Notes under the pieces: generated by a model
Database searches by the model: none
Told to the model about the DNA's origin: nothing
What the model saw: the letters and a program-made list of their open reading frames with translations, nothing else
Program-made: the position numbers and the translations under genes
Shown here: positions 1-8,158 of the stretch, piece by piece
How positions within the stretch are numbered: the stretch's first letter is position 1
Layout: the number at the start of each line of letters is the position of its first letter
DNA from: Aequorivita vladivostokensis
GTDB lineage: Bacteria > Bacteroidota > Bacteroidia > Flavobacteriales > Flavobacteriaceae
Length of the DNA: 64,000 nt
Direction of reading: 5' to 3'
Assembly (NCBI RefSeq): GCF_000952855.1
Contig: NZ_JSVU01000002.1
Location: 405,670-469,669, forward strand

Positions 1-1
1 G

Positions 2-1189
2 AGCCTGCTCGCGGCGCGCTCCTATGACAGTTATACGGCCATGCAGGTAGAGTCGCGATTGCGGGACAACCCATTTTCGTTTCTGCATATCGTGAACCCG
101 GGGTATAAGTATCAAAAGGAAATTTCGGGCGAAGAACGCTACGGCCTGGTACGCAACCGCTATCAGGAATTTAAGGAAGATGAAATTTTTATTCAGGACG
201 AAAAACCGTCATTCTACATTTATAAAATCGTAAACCGTGACAGGCTTGAGTTCAACGGCATTGTGGCCGCGGCGAGCGTTCAGGATTACGCCGATGATGT
301 CATCAAAAAACATGAGGACACGCTGGAATTTCGAGAGGTTATTTTTAAGGAATACCTAAAAACCGTGGGTTTCAACGCAGAAGCCGTGCTCCTCACCTAT
401 CCCGATAATGACGAATTGGAAGCCATAATTGAAGAGGTAATGCAAAGCCGCGCCGAGTATGAATTTACCACCACCTATCGCGACACGCACTATCTGTGGA
501 ATGTAGATGACGAAGTGCTGCTGAAAAAAATCCAACAGATTTATAGCAAAATGCCAGCGCTGTATATTGCCGATGGCCACCACCGCTCTGCTTCTTCATA
601 CCTATTAGCGAAAGATTTGAAGGAAGAAAATCCCAACCACACCGGCGATGAACCTTATAACTATTTTATGAGCTACCTCATTCCGGAAAGCGATTTAAAA
701 ATATATGAGTTCAACCGCTTGGTGAAGGATTTGAACGGGATGACAAAGGAAGAGTTTTTAATAAAGCTCGACGAACATTTCAGAATAGAAAACCGCGGAA
801 TGGAATATTACAAGCCTTCGAAACTGCACCATTTCAGCATGTATCTTGATGGCGAGTTTTATTCCTTGTACCTTCGCAAGACAAAATATGAAATAAAAAA
901 TGCGCTCGATGCGTTGGACACCCATATTTTATACGTTACGGTCTTAAAACCTCTTCTCGGCATCGAGGATTTACGGAACGACCAGCGCATTGAATATTCC
1001 CACGGAAAAAAGGATTTGGCATACGTAAAAACCGTGGTTGATTCGGGGACGTTTGCTGTGGGTTTTGGGCTGGTTGCCGTCACTACGGACGAACTAAAGC
1101 AGATAGCCGACGAAGGCCTGAAAATGCCCCCCAAGAGCACCTATATTGAACCGAAACTGAGAAGTGGCGTAACGGTTTACGAATTCTGA
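2..1189 (+). CDS. DUF1015 family protein, 5' end cut by the window edge
   Basis: Belongs to the DUF1015 family, widespread in bacteria and of unproven biochemical role; in Bacteroidota it commonly sits beside serine-biosynthesis genes (serC/serA), which would lie left of this window (inference). The reading frame is open from base 2, and the residues before the first internal ATG at 41 (ending RSYDSYTAM) match the usual family start region, so the true start is outside the window and the ATG at 41 is not the start. Visible family hallmarks are the RDNPFSFLHIVNPG block near the N-terminus and the ADGHHRSAS motif about halfway. Followed at once by a purine-rich heptamer array and yggS on the same strand, so co-transcription is plausible. 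Confidence 0.85.
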   Translation, partial: SLLAARSYDSYTAMQVESRLRDNPFSFLHIVNPGYKYQKEISGEERYGLVRNRYQEFKEDEIFIQDEKPSFYIYKIVNRDRLEFNGIVAAASVQDYADDVIKKHEDTLEFREVIFKEYLKTVGFNAEAVLLTYPDNDELEAIIEEVMQSRAEYEFTTTYRDTHYLWNVDDEVLLKKIQQIYSKMPALYIADGHHRSASSYLLAKDLKEENPNHTGDEPYNYFMSYLIPESDLKIYEFNRLVKDLNGMTKEEFLIKLDEHFRIENRGMEYYKPSKLHHFSMYLDGEFYSLYLRKTKYEIKNALDALDTHILYVTVLKPLLGIEDLRNDQRIEYSHGKKDLAYVKTVVDSGTFAVGFGLVAVTTDELKQIADEGLKMPPKSTYIEPKLRSGVTVYEF

Positions 1190-1190
1190 A

Positions 1191-1232
1191 AAAAGAGAAA
1201 AGAGAAAAGAGAAAGGAGAAAGGAAAAAGAGA
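1191..1232 (+). repeat. Heptamer tandem repeat (AAAAGAG-like, 6 units) before yggS
   Basis: The gap between the DUF1015 stop and yggS consists of six 7-bp units: AAAAGAG three times, then AAAGGAG, AAAGGAA, AAAGAGA. The array begins 1 nt after the stop codon and ends 7 nt before the yggS ATG at 1240. The GGAG inside could mimic a ribosome-binding site, but the period is what stands out. Confidence 0.8.
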
Positions 1233-1239
1233 AGTGATT

Positions 1240-1899
1240 ATGACGATTTCAGAAAATTTAAAAAATTTAAAAAAAGCATTACCGAAGGATGTTACACTGG
1301 TAGCGGTTTCAAAAACCAAGCCCGTGAGCGATTTGATGGAGGCCTACAACGCAGGTCAGCGTGTTTTTGGCGAAAACAAAATTCAGGAAATGGAAGCCAA
1401 ATGGCAGGAAATGCCAAAGGATGTGGAGTGGCACATGATTGGCCACGTGCAGCGCAACAAGGTAAAATATATGGCTCCTTTCGTGAGTCTGATTCACGCG
1501 GTGGACAGCTTAAAACTTTTAAAGGAAATCAACAAAGAAGCCCTAAAGAATAACCGGACCATCAATTGCTTGCTTCAAGTAAAGATAGCCGAAGAAGAGA
1601 GTAAATTTGGAATGGACGAAGCCGACGCCGCTTCCCTCCTCGCTTCCGAGGCATTTAAAAAACTTCAGAATGTAAAAGTTGTGGGCCTTATGGGAATGGC
1701 AACCTTTACCGATGATGAAAGGCAGATTTCAGAAGAATTTCAGAAATTGAAGGATGTTTTTGAAAAATTCAAGGTTCAAGATTCAAGATTTAAAATTCTC
1801 AGTATGGGAATGAGCGGCGATTACAAAATCGCAATCGAACACGGCAGCAATATGGTGCGTGTGGGAAGTGCGATTTTTGGGGAACGGAATTACGAGTAA
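1240..1899 (+). CDS. yggS: YggS/PROSC family pyridoxal-phosphate homeostasis protein
   Basis: Single-domain alanine-racemase-like TIM barrel that binds pyridoxal 5'-phosphate and helps buffer the PLP pool and amino-acid balance in the cytoplasm (family knowledge). The PLP lysine lies in VAVSKTKP near the N-terminus; other family blocks are FGENKIQEM, WHMIGHVQRNK, GLMGMAT and SMGMSGD, ending with VRVGSAIFGER. I prefer ATG 1240 (MTISENLKN) over GTG 1234 six bases upstream; either gives about 220 residues, normal for the family. The linker before the SMGMSGD strand contains a heptamer repeat (see 1768-1795). It follows the DUF1015 gene on the same strand. Confidence 0.92.
   Translation: MTISENLKNLKKALPKDVTLVAVSKTKPVSDLMEAYNAGQRVFGENKIQEMEAKWQEMPKDVEWHMIGHVQRNKVKYMAPFVSLIHAVDSLKLLKEINKEALKNNRTINCLLQVKIAEEESKFGMDEADAASLLASEAFKKLQNVKVVGLMGMATFTDDERQISEEFQKLKDVFEKFKVQDSRFKILSMGMSGDYKIAIEHGSNMVRVGSAIFGERNYE
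1768..1795 (+). repeat. Heptamer repeat (TTCAAGA-like, 4 units) inside yggS
   Basis: Four consecutive 7-bp units TTCAAGG, TTCAAGA, TTCAAGA, TTTAAAA within the yggS reading frame. They encode the variable linker FKVQDSRFKI just before the conserved SMGMSGD motif. The same kind of 7-bp repeat is otherwise intergenic in this window. Confidence 0.6.
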
Positions 1900-1902
1900 A
1901 CA

Positions 1903-1965
1903 GTTTTCTGTAGCGGTAAGCAGTCTTTACAATAAAAAATAAAAATAGAGAATAGTCAATAAACG
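1903..1965 (+). repeat. Degenerate period-7 array between yggS and the exonuclease gene
   Basis: From 1931 the units AATAAAA, AATAAAA, ATAGAGA, ATAGTCA, ATAAACG run to one base before the ATG at 1967. Weaker units in the same register (GTTTTCT, GTAGCGG, TAAGCAG, TCTTTAC) extend back to 1903. The right part is clear, the left part is suggestive only. Confidence 0.5.
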
Positions 1966-1966
1966 G

Positions 1967-3346
1967 ATGTACGCAATTTTAGACATAGAGACGACGGGTG
2001 GAAAATACAATGAGGAAGGGATTACCGAAATTGCAATTTACAAATTTGACGGTCACAAAATCGTGGACCAGTTTTCAAGTTTAATCAATCCCGAAAAGCC
2101 CATCCAGCCATTTGTTGTAAACCTAACGGGCATTAATAATGAAATGCTCCGGCACGCGCCCAAGTTTTACGAAGTGGCCAAACGCATCATCGAAATTACC
2201 GATGGCTGTATTATGGTGGCGCACAATGCCCTTTTCGATAATAGAATCCTTACCACCGAATTTGACCGATTAGGCTACCCATTTGAAAAGGAAACCCTTT
2301 GCACGGTGGAGCTCGCAAAAAAGTTGATACCCGATATGCCTTCATACAGTTTGGGAAAATTGGTGCGCTCGTTGGGCATTCCGTTAAGCGACCGCCACCG
2401 CGCCCAGGGAGATGCAAAGGCTACCGTGGCACTTTTTAAAATGTTGTTGGCAAAGGACACTTCCAAAGAAATAATTACGGAAACGCTCCGCAAAGACCCA
2501 AAACGGGAAATGGCGCCAAAACTTCTCGATATTATTGAAAACGCACCTTCTGAAACGGGTGTGTATTATATGCACAACGAAGCGGGAAACATAATTTACA
2601 TCGGCAAGAGCAGGAATATCCGAAAAAGGTTGATGCAGCATTTTACCAACGATAACCGGAAGTCAAAAAAAATCCAACGGGAAGTTAAAGCGGTCACTTT
2701 TGAAAAAACGGGGAATGAAATGATAGCGCTTTTGAAGGAGTTTGAAGAAATAAAACAAAACAGGCCGCTATTTAACCGATCGCTTCGGCATCCGGTTTTT
2801 ACACATCAACTCACCTCTTTTGTTGACGAAAACGGTTACATAAACCTAAAGATTGAAAAAGCGGACGGCAGAAAAAAGGCCATTTCTACGTTCAGTAATT
2901 ATCAACAGGCAAAATCTGCACTTTTCAGAATAACTGAGGAAAACCAACTGTGCCAAAAGCTTACGGGACTTTACGAGACCAAAAAACAGTGTTTCAATTA
3001 TTCCATTAATGAGTGTTACGGAGCTTGTGTTAACAAGGAACCGGCTGCCGAATATAACAACCGCGTACAGGCATTTTTGGAGCAGCATGCCAATGAAAAC
3101 CAAAACCTGCTAATCATAGACCGCGGACGGGACGTGGAGGAACGCTCCGTGATTTTGATTGAAAACGGAAAATTCAAAGGCTATGGATTTTATAATTTGA
3201 ATTATCAGATCAACAATCCCGAAATTCTAAAAAGCATTATCAACCCAATGCAGGACAGCCGTGACGTTCGGCATATTATTCAAAATTACCTTCGGAAGAA
3301 TAAAGTGCTTAAAACCATAAACCTTTCTGTTAATAAAGTCAATTAA
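1967..3346 (+). CDS. DEDDh exonuclease fused to a GIY-YIG nuclease domain
   Basis: Two nucleases in one 459-residue chain. Residues 1-165 are a DnaQ-like DEDDh 3'-5' exonuclease: D6 and E8 in ILDIETTG, D91 in HNALFDNRIL, and H144/D149 in DRHRAQGDA. Residues about 195-280 are a UvrC/Cho-type GIY-YIG domain, with GVYY at 198-201 and YIG at 211-213 followed by the arginine in KSRNIRKRL. The remaining 180 residues carry several cysteines (C..C..C near 332-355) that may bind a metal or structure the fold. Proteins of this architecture are usually annotated as DNA polymerase III epsilon-like; a DNA-repair role similar to Cho is an inference. ATG at 1967 follows a heptamer array. Confidence 0.85.
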   Translation: MYAILDIETTGGKYNEEGITEIAIYKFDGHKIVDQFSSLINPEKPIQPFVVNLTGINNEMLRHAPKFYEVAKRIIEITDGCIMVAHNALFDNRILTTEFDRLGYPFEKETLCTVELAKKLIPDMPSYSLGKLVRSLGIPLSDRHRAQGDAKATVALFKMLLAKDTSKEIITETLRKDPKREMAPKLLDIIENAPSETGVYYMHNEAGNIIYIGKSRNIRKRLMQHFTNDNRKSKKIQREVKAVTFEKTGNEMIALLKEFEEIKQNRPLFNRSLRHPVFTHQLTSFVDENGYINLKIEKADGRKKAISTFSNYQQAKSALFRITEENQLCQKLTGLYETKKQCFNYSINECYGACVNKEPAAEYNNRVQAFLEQHANENQNLLIIDRGRDVEERSVILIENGKFKGYGFYNLNYQINNPEILKSIINPMQDSRDVRHIIQNYLRKNKVLKTINLSVNKVN

Positions 3347-3386
3347 GCTAAAAGTTGCTTATTTTTAGTCATTCAAAAAAATTATC

Positions 3387-4235
3387 TTGAAACCAACCAA
3401 TAAAAAATCCTGGCGCTACAGGCTTCACGAAATAATCTACGAAGCCGATACGCCTATGGGAAGGCTTTTCGACATTGTCCTCCTGATACTTATTCTGCTG
3501 AGCGTTGTGATCGTAATGCTGGAGAGCGTACGTTCCATCGATTTGGAATACCACCGGTTGTTTTATATAATTGAATGGATTATAACCATTTTCTTTACCA
3601 TTGAATATATCGCGCGCATCATCACCGTAAAAAAACCAAGGCACTATATTTTCAGTTTTTATGGAATTATTGACTTTCTTTCCACCATTCCGTTATATCT
3701 GTCGTTCATACTTGTGGGGAGCAATTATTTGCTTACCGTGCGGGCGTTGCGACTGTTGCGGGTTTTCAGAATTTTAAAGATAACGCGGTACATTGGCGAA
3801 GGCAACAAGTTGAAAAAGGCACTGATAGAAAGCCGCCCGAAAATCTTTATCTTCATATTTGCCGTTCTCATCGTAGCCATTATTGCCGGAACCCTTATGT
3901 ATCTTATTGAAGGAGAGGAAAGCGGTTTCAAAAGTATTCCCGTGAGCGTATATTGGTGTATTGTAACCCTAACCACCGTAGGTTTTGGCGATATTGCGCC
4001 TGTTACTCCGGCCGGGCAGTTTTTGGCAACCATCATAATGATTCTTGGGTATGGAGTTATCGCAGTGCCAACAGGAATTGTGAGCGCCCAATACTTAAGA
4101 AAGGCAAGTGATGATTACGTTCACGTAAATACCCAATCTTGCAGAAATTGCGGGGCGCAACGACACAGAGACGATGCCAAATTTTGCCACAAGTGTGGGG
4201 ACGAACTAAACCCAAAAAGTCACGTAGAAACATAA
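3387..4235 (+). CDS. Kv-type voltage-gated ion channel with C-terminal zinc ribbon
   Basis: 282-residue inner-membrane channel. Six transmembrane segments are visible; S4 (about 116-135) has the regularly spaced arginines of a voltage sensor (RALRLLRVFRILK), and the pore loop carries the K+-selectivity sequence TLTTVGFGD (filter at 197-202). After S6 the chain ends in a cytoplasmic Cys4 ribbon, C252/C255 and C267/C270 (CRNCG...CHKCG). The start appears to be TTG at 3387 because no ATG precedes the conserved RLHEIIYEADTPMGR segment. The stop overlaps the miaA start (TAATG), indicating translational coupling. Specificity for K+ is inferred from the filter. Confidence 0.9.
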   Translation: MKPTNKKSWRYRLHEIIYEADTPMGRLFDIVLLILILLSVVIVMLESVRSIDLEYHRLFYIIEWIITIFFTIEYIARIITVKKPRHYIFSFYGIIDFLSTIPLYLSFILVGSNYLLTVRALRLLRVFRILKITRYIGEGNKLKKALIESRPKIFIFIFAVLIVAIIAGTLMYLIEGEESGFKSIPVSVYWCIVTLTTVGFGDIAPVTPAGQFLATIIMILGYGVIAVPTGIVSAQYLRKASDDYVHVNTQSCRNCGAQRHRDDAKFCHKCGDELNPKSHVET

Positions 4236-5152
4236 TGTCTTCAAAAAAGCCATTGTTAATATGTGTAGTGGGTGCTACCGCCATCGGCAAGACTTCCTTG
4301 GCCGTAAAACTTGCGCAGGCTTTTTCTACGGAAATCATTTCGGCAGATTCGCGGCAGTTTTTTAAGGAAATGACCATTGGCACTGCCGTTCCCAGCAAAC
4401 AGGAATTAAGCGCCGCCCCGCACCATTTCATTCAAAATAAAAGTATTTTTGAAGCGTATTCCGTAGGCGATTTTGAGCGGGATGCGATTGCGTTGTTGGA
4501 AAATCTTTTTAAAAAAAATCAAATCGTTATAATGGTCGGCGGCTCTGGCCTTTATGTGGATGCCGTGGTGAAAGGTCTGGACAATTTTCCAAAAGTGCCT
4601 TCGGAAATAAGGGAACAGTTGAATCTGGAGTTAAATGAAAAGGGCCTTGAGGCACTACAAAATGAATTGAGGAATGCAGATCCCGTATATTTTGAGAAGG
4701 TGGATATCCAAAATCCTCACCGAGTAATTCGGGCTTTGGAAATCTATCGCGCCACCGGGAAACCATATTCGTCCTTCCTTAAAAAAGAAAATATACAAAG
4801 AGACTTCAATACTTTATTTATTGGTTTAACTGTCAATAGGGAAATAATCTACGAACGCATTAATCATCGGGTAGATACTATGATTAAGGAAGGGCTAATA
4901 GATGAGGCGAAATCGCTTTTTCAATACAAAGAAGAAAATGCACTGCAAACAGTGGGCTATCGCGAACTTTTTGAATATTTTGAGGGTAAAATTTCTTTGG
5001 AAGAAGCCATTTTAGAAATTAAAAAAAATACGCGCAGATTTGCAAAACGCCAAAATACCTGGTTTAAAAAAAATGAGGCTATCCATTGGTTTGATTACGA
5101 TACGGAGGTCTCGGAAATTATAAATTTTATAAATGAAAAAAACGCCCTTTAG
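4235..5152 (+). CDS. miaA: tRNA dimethylallyltransferase MiaA
   Basis: Transfers a dimethylallyl group to N6 of A37 in tRNAs that read codons starting with U. The 305-residue protein has a P-loop (VVGATAIGKTSLA) and the downstream family blocks ISADSRQFF, GTAVPS, VGGSGLYVDAV and NPHRVIRALEI. The start is the ATG at 4235, which overlaps the stop of the channel gene; the 95 upstream in-frame bases belong to the channel. The stop codon lies in the loop of the terminator hairpin, so the last codons also form the stem. Confidence 0.95.
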   Translation: MSSKKPLLICVVGATAIGKTSLAVKLAQAFSTEIISADSRQFFKEMTIGTAVPSKQELSAAPHHFIQNKSIFEAYSVGDFERDAIALLENLFKKNQIVIMVGGSGLYVDAVVKGLDNFPKVPSEIREQLNLELNEKGLEALQNELRNADPVYFEKVDIQNPHRVIRALEIYRATGKPYSSFLKKENIQRDFNTLFIGLTVNREIIYERINHRVDTMIKEGLIDEAKSLFQYKEENALQTVGYRELFEYFEGKISLEEAILEIKKNTRRFAKRQNTWFKKNEAIHWFDYDTEVSEIINFINEKNAL

Positions 5153-5164
5153 AGGCGTTTTTTT
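5136..5164. terminator. Bidirectional intrinsic terminator, miaA / rprY
   Basis: Stem AACGCC (5141-5146) pairs with GGCGTT (5154-5159) around a 7-nt loop containing the miaA stop codon TAG (5150-5152). It is flanked by A-run on the left and T-run on the right, so it can work for the convergent miaA (+) and response-regulator (-) transcripts. Confidence 0.8.
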
Positions 5165-5184
5165 ACACTTATCTTAATCTGTAA

Positions 5185-5901
5185 TTAATTGTCAACTTCG
5201 CTCTTCACCACCAAACGGAATCCTTCGCCGTGAATATTGATGATTTCCACTCCATCGTCCTTGCTTAGATATTTACGCAATTTGGCAATGTAAACGTCCA
5301 TACTACGGGAGGTAAAGTAGTTATCATCCCTCCAAATCTTGGTTAAGGCAAGCTCGCGCGGCATCAAGTCGTTTTTGTGCAGTGCCAAAAGCCGCAACAA
5401 TTCGTTCTCCTTTGGAGAAAGTTTAATAGGTGTTTCCTTGTTATAGGTTAAGAATCGCAGTTTGGAATTTAGGTGGAAATTGCCAATCTGAAATTCAAAT
5501 TGCTTGCTATCTGCAATAGAATCTGTAGCTTTCCTTTGAATGATTGCCTTAATTTTCATCAAAAGTACCTCGCTGTCAAAAGGCTTATTTAGGTAATCAT
5601 CGGCCCCTACCTTGTACCCTTTAAGCACATCTTCCTTCATGGCCTTTGCGGTAAGGAAAATGATAGGCACATCCTCGTTTTTCTCCCGGATTTCCTTAGC
5701 CAATGTGAAGCCATCTTTATAAGGCATCATTACATCTAGTATGCAAAGATCGAAATCATCCTTTTTAAATTTTTCAAAACCTTCCATCCCGTTTTTTGCG
5801 TGGGTTACGTTATAATCGTTCATGGCTAGGTAATCTTTTAATACTGTCCCAAAGTTGGGATCGTCTTCCACAAGAAGGATTTTTTTGTTTTCTGTTTCCA
5901 T
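5185..5901 (-). CDS. rprY: OmpR/PhoB-type response regulator, RprY-like
   Basis: 238 residues: receiver domain (1-120) with phospho-acceptor D56 in CILDVMMP, T84 and K106 (YLNKPF), then an OmpR-type winged helix (about 140-235) with the usual SPKENELLRLL and SRSMDVYIAKLRKYL helices. Lies 4 bp downstream of the sensor kinase gene, so the two are one operon. The pair resembles Bacteroides RprXY, but target genes cannot be read from the sequence. Confidence 0.88.
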   Translation of the reverse strand: METENKKILLVEDDPNFGTVLKDYLAMNDYNVTHAKNGMEGFEKFKKDDFDLCILDVMMPYKDGFTLAKEIREKNEDVPIIFLTAKAMKEDVLKGYKVGADDYLNKPFDSEVLLMKIKAIIQRKATDSIADSKQFEFQIGNFHLNSKLRFLTYNKETPIKLSPKENELLRLLALHKNDLMPRELALTKIWRDDNYFTSRSMDVYIAKLRKYLSKDDGVEIINIHGEGFRLVVKSEVDN

Positions 5902-5905
5902 AATT

Positions 5906-7465
5906 TTAAGATATTAAGTGTAGTTTTATAATAAATGTGCTGCCTTTTCCTTTTTCGCTTTCTACGTAAATTTCGGCATCGTGATCATCCAAAATACGTT
6001 TTACATAGGCTAAACCAAGGCCATGCCCTTTAACATTATGTATGTCGCCGGTATGTTCGCGGTAAAATTTTTCAAAAATGCGTTTTTGCACGGGTTTGCT
6101 CATTCCCATACCCTGATCGCGGATTTTTAGGATAATGCTATTCTTTACGTTTTCTGAATAGATATCTATCTTTGGTTCGTCTTCGGAATATTTTATTGCA
6201 TTGTCAAGTATATTTACCAGAACATTGCTTAGGTGTGATTCATTAGCCAAGACGGTTGACTTGAGCGCCCCAAAATGCGTATGCACATATCCTCCCCTGT
6301 CTTCTATTATCAGGCTTACGTGCGAAATGGCATCTTCAACTATATCCTGCAAATCCAGTCGCTCCTTGGGCAGATCGAGTTCGTTTTTTTCAAGTTTTGA
6401 AATTCGCAAAACATTTTCAACCTGTGCATTCATCCGCCTATTTTCATCCCTTATCATTCCCAGATATCGATCCAAAAATTCCCTGTTGTCCTTTACCTTC
6501 GGATTTTTCAACGAATCCAACGCCAAATTAATGGTCGCTATGGGAGTTTTGAACTCGTGGGTCATGTTGTTTATAAAATCACTTTTTATTTGTGATATCT
6601 GTCTCTGTTTATAAATTTGCGATATGGCACTGGAATATGCTAAAATTATCACCGCCGTAAAGACCAGTGAAAGGATAGCCATACCCAGAATACTATTAAG
6701 AACCAACTTTTCCTTTTCAGAAAAGTTTACATACAGTTCATAATTATTGCTGTTTTCATTACCGAAAAGCGGAATTGTATAGGTGCTTTCTTCATTAAAC
6801 TTAAAATCTTTGGAGCGTACCTTCGTTTCCAGATTGTTGCTATAAATGGCAAACTCAAATTTAGATTTTAACCCTCTTTCCTTTAGTTCCTTCGCTATTA
6901 GGCTTCTTATCTCCTCTGCGGTTACTCTTTTGTAGATAGGTACCATCGCAGTAACATTGCCTACAAAATCCTCAAATTGCTTACGTTCATAATCCTTCAT
7001 TCTGGAGAAGGATTCTACCCTCGTATCTGTCGTGGTTATTCCGTCCAGCCCTTCAGAAATTTTTGTTTTTGTCTTTCTGCTGGTAAGTTTCCGGAACTGC
7101 ACACTATCCATATCCGAATCGAATAGTCCCGTGGAGAGTTTATAATCCTGTTCTAAAATTCCATCGGTAAAAATGTAGGTTTCATTTGTGGCCTTATTTT
7201 GAATTCTATAAGCCAATTCGGTGAAACTTTGGTTGTCAGGAATTTGAATACTGTCCACATAAGCACTATAAACCTGATAATAGGCCTCGTTTTCCCTTAA
7301 TTGAATTTCTTGGGCAACAGACAATAAAACTTGCTTGGAATTTATTGTGAACTGCTCTGCTTTTGTTCTATAAGCATTTGAAATCCAATATCCTTGAACG
7401 AAAACTATTCCCAATAATGAGAGGCTCATGAGCGCTATAAGCAATACGAATAGCTTTTTGTTCAT
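5906..7465 (-). CDS. rprX: Sensor histidine kinase, RprX-like
   Basis: 519-residue membrane kinase. TM1 is at residues 5-25 and TM2 at about 255-278, enclosing a 225-residue periplasmic sensor region with no recognised domain. The DHp helix carries H303 in MTHEFKTPIA; the ATP-binding part shows the N box (NILDNAIKYS), G1 (IRDQGMGM) and G2 (VKGHGLGLAYVK). It is upstream of and coupled to the response regulator. No PAS or HAMP domain is evident. Confidence 0.88.
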   Translation of the reverse strand: MNKKLFVLLIALMSLSLLGIVFVQGYWISNAYRTKAEQFTINSKQVLLSVAQEIQLRENEAYYQVYSAYVDSIQIPDNQSFTELAYRIQNKATNETYIFTDGILEQDYKLSTGLFDSDMDSVQFRKLTSRKTKTKISEGLDGITTTDTRVESFSRMKDYERKQFEDFVGNVTAMVPIYKRVTAEEIRSLIAKELKERGLKSKFEFAIYSNNLETKVRSKDFKFNEESTYTIPLFGNENSNNYELYVNFSEKEKLVLNSILGMAILSLVFTAVIILAYSSAISQIYKQRQISQIKSDFINNMTHEFKTPIATINLALDSLKNPKVKDNREFLDRYLGMIRDENRRMNAQVENVLRISKLEKNELDLPKERLDLQDIVEDAISHVSLIIEDRGGYVHTHFGALKSTVLANESHLSNVLVNILDNAIKYSEDEPKIDIYSENVKNSIILKIRDQGMGMSKPVQKRIFEKFYREHTGDIHNVKGHGLGLAYVKRILDDHDAEIYVESEKGKGSTFIIKLHLIS

Positions 7466-7550
7466 ACCTCAAAAGTAAGATTTTAACATTTAGCCACTCG
7501 TCCATTTAACCAAATGTTAACAAAAGATGCAAATGCACTCTCTAGACCGT

Positions 7551-8126
7551 CTAAAGCAAGGCGTTATGGATTTCCGCCACGCGAATTTTCGTAGCTTTCA
7601 GGTCTTGGTTATCGATGATAATATCGGCCAATTTCCGCTTTTCTTCATCGCTCCATTGATTGTCCATACGTTGCTCTATTTCAGCTATTGTAGATTTATC
7701 ACGGGCCAAAAGACGCTCGATTCGCATGGATTTTGGTGCGGTGACAAGAATGACCTTATCGCATTCCCTGTAAGCGCCATTTTCAAAAAGAATGGCGGCC
7801 TCCTTAATAACATAGGAAGAATTTTGTTTTGAGGCCCATTTTTTAAAATGTTCGGCGACTCTAGGATGGATTATTCCATTTACTGCCTGCAGCAATTGTT
7901 TATCATTGAAAATTTTATCGGCAACAAAAGCCCGGTTGAGGCCTTTTTCGGAATATGCTTTTTCACCGAGCAAAGCTATTAGTTCTCGACGAATAACTTT
8001 TGAAGTATTCATCAACTTTTTTGCTTCCACATCTGCTATATATACGGGTACGCCTAACTGCGAAAACATTTTTGCCACAGTTGTTTTACCGCTCCCTATT
8101 CCGCCGGTAAGACCTATTATTTTCAT
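7551..8126 (-). CDS. coaE: Dephospho-CoA kinase
   Basis: Catalyses the final step of coenzyme A synthesis, ATP-dependent phosphorylation of the 3'-OH of dephospho-CoA. The 191-residue P-loop kinase has Walker A GLTGGIGSGKTTVA at residues 5-18 and the family motifs DVEAKKLM and AAILFENGA. Located 32 bp downstream of the YbbR-like gene on the same strand. The other CoA genes (coaBC) are in this window at 22 kb, in a different operon. Confidence 0.93.
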   Translation of the reverse strand: MKIIGLTGGIGSGKTTVAKMFSQLGVPVYIADVEAKKLMNTSKVIRRELIALLGEKAYSEKGLNRAFVADKIFNDKQLLQAVNGIIHPRVAEHFKKWASKQNSSYVIKEAAILFENGAYRECDKVILVTAPKSMRIERLLARDKSTIAEIEQRMDNQWSDEEKRKLADIIIDNQDLKATKIRVAEIHNALL

Positions 8127-8158
8127 TGAATTAATATTTCGGCCATTATAACCATCGT

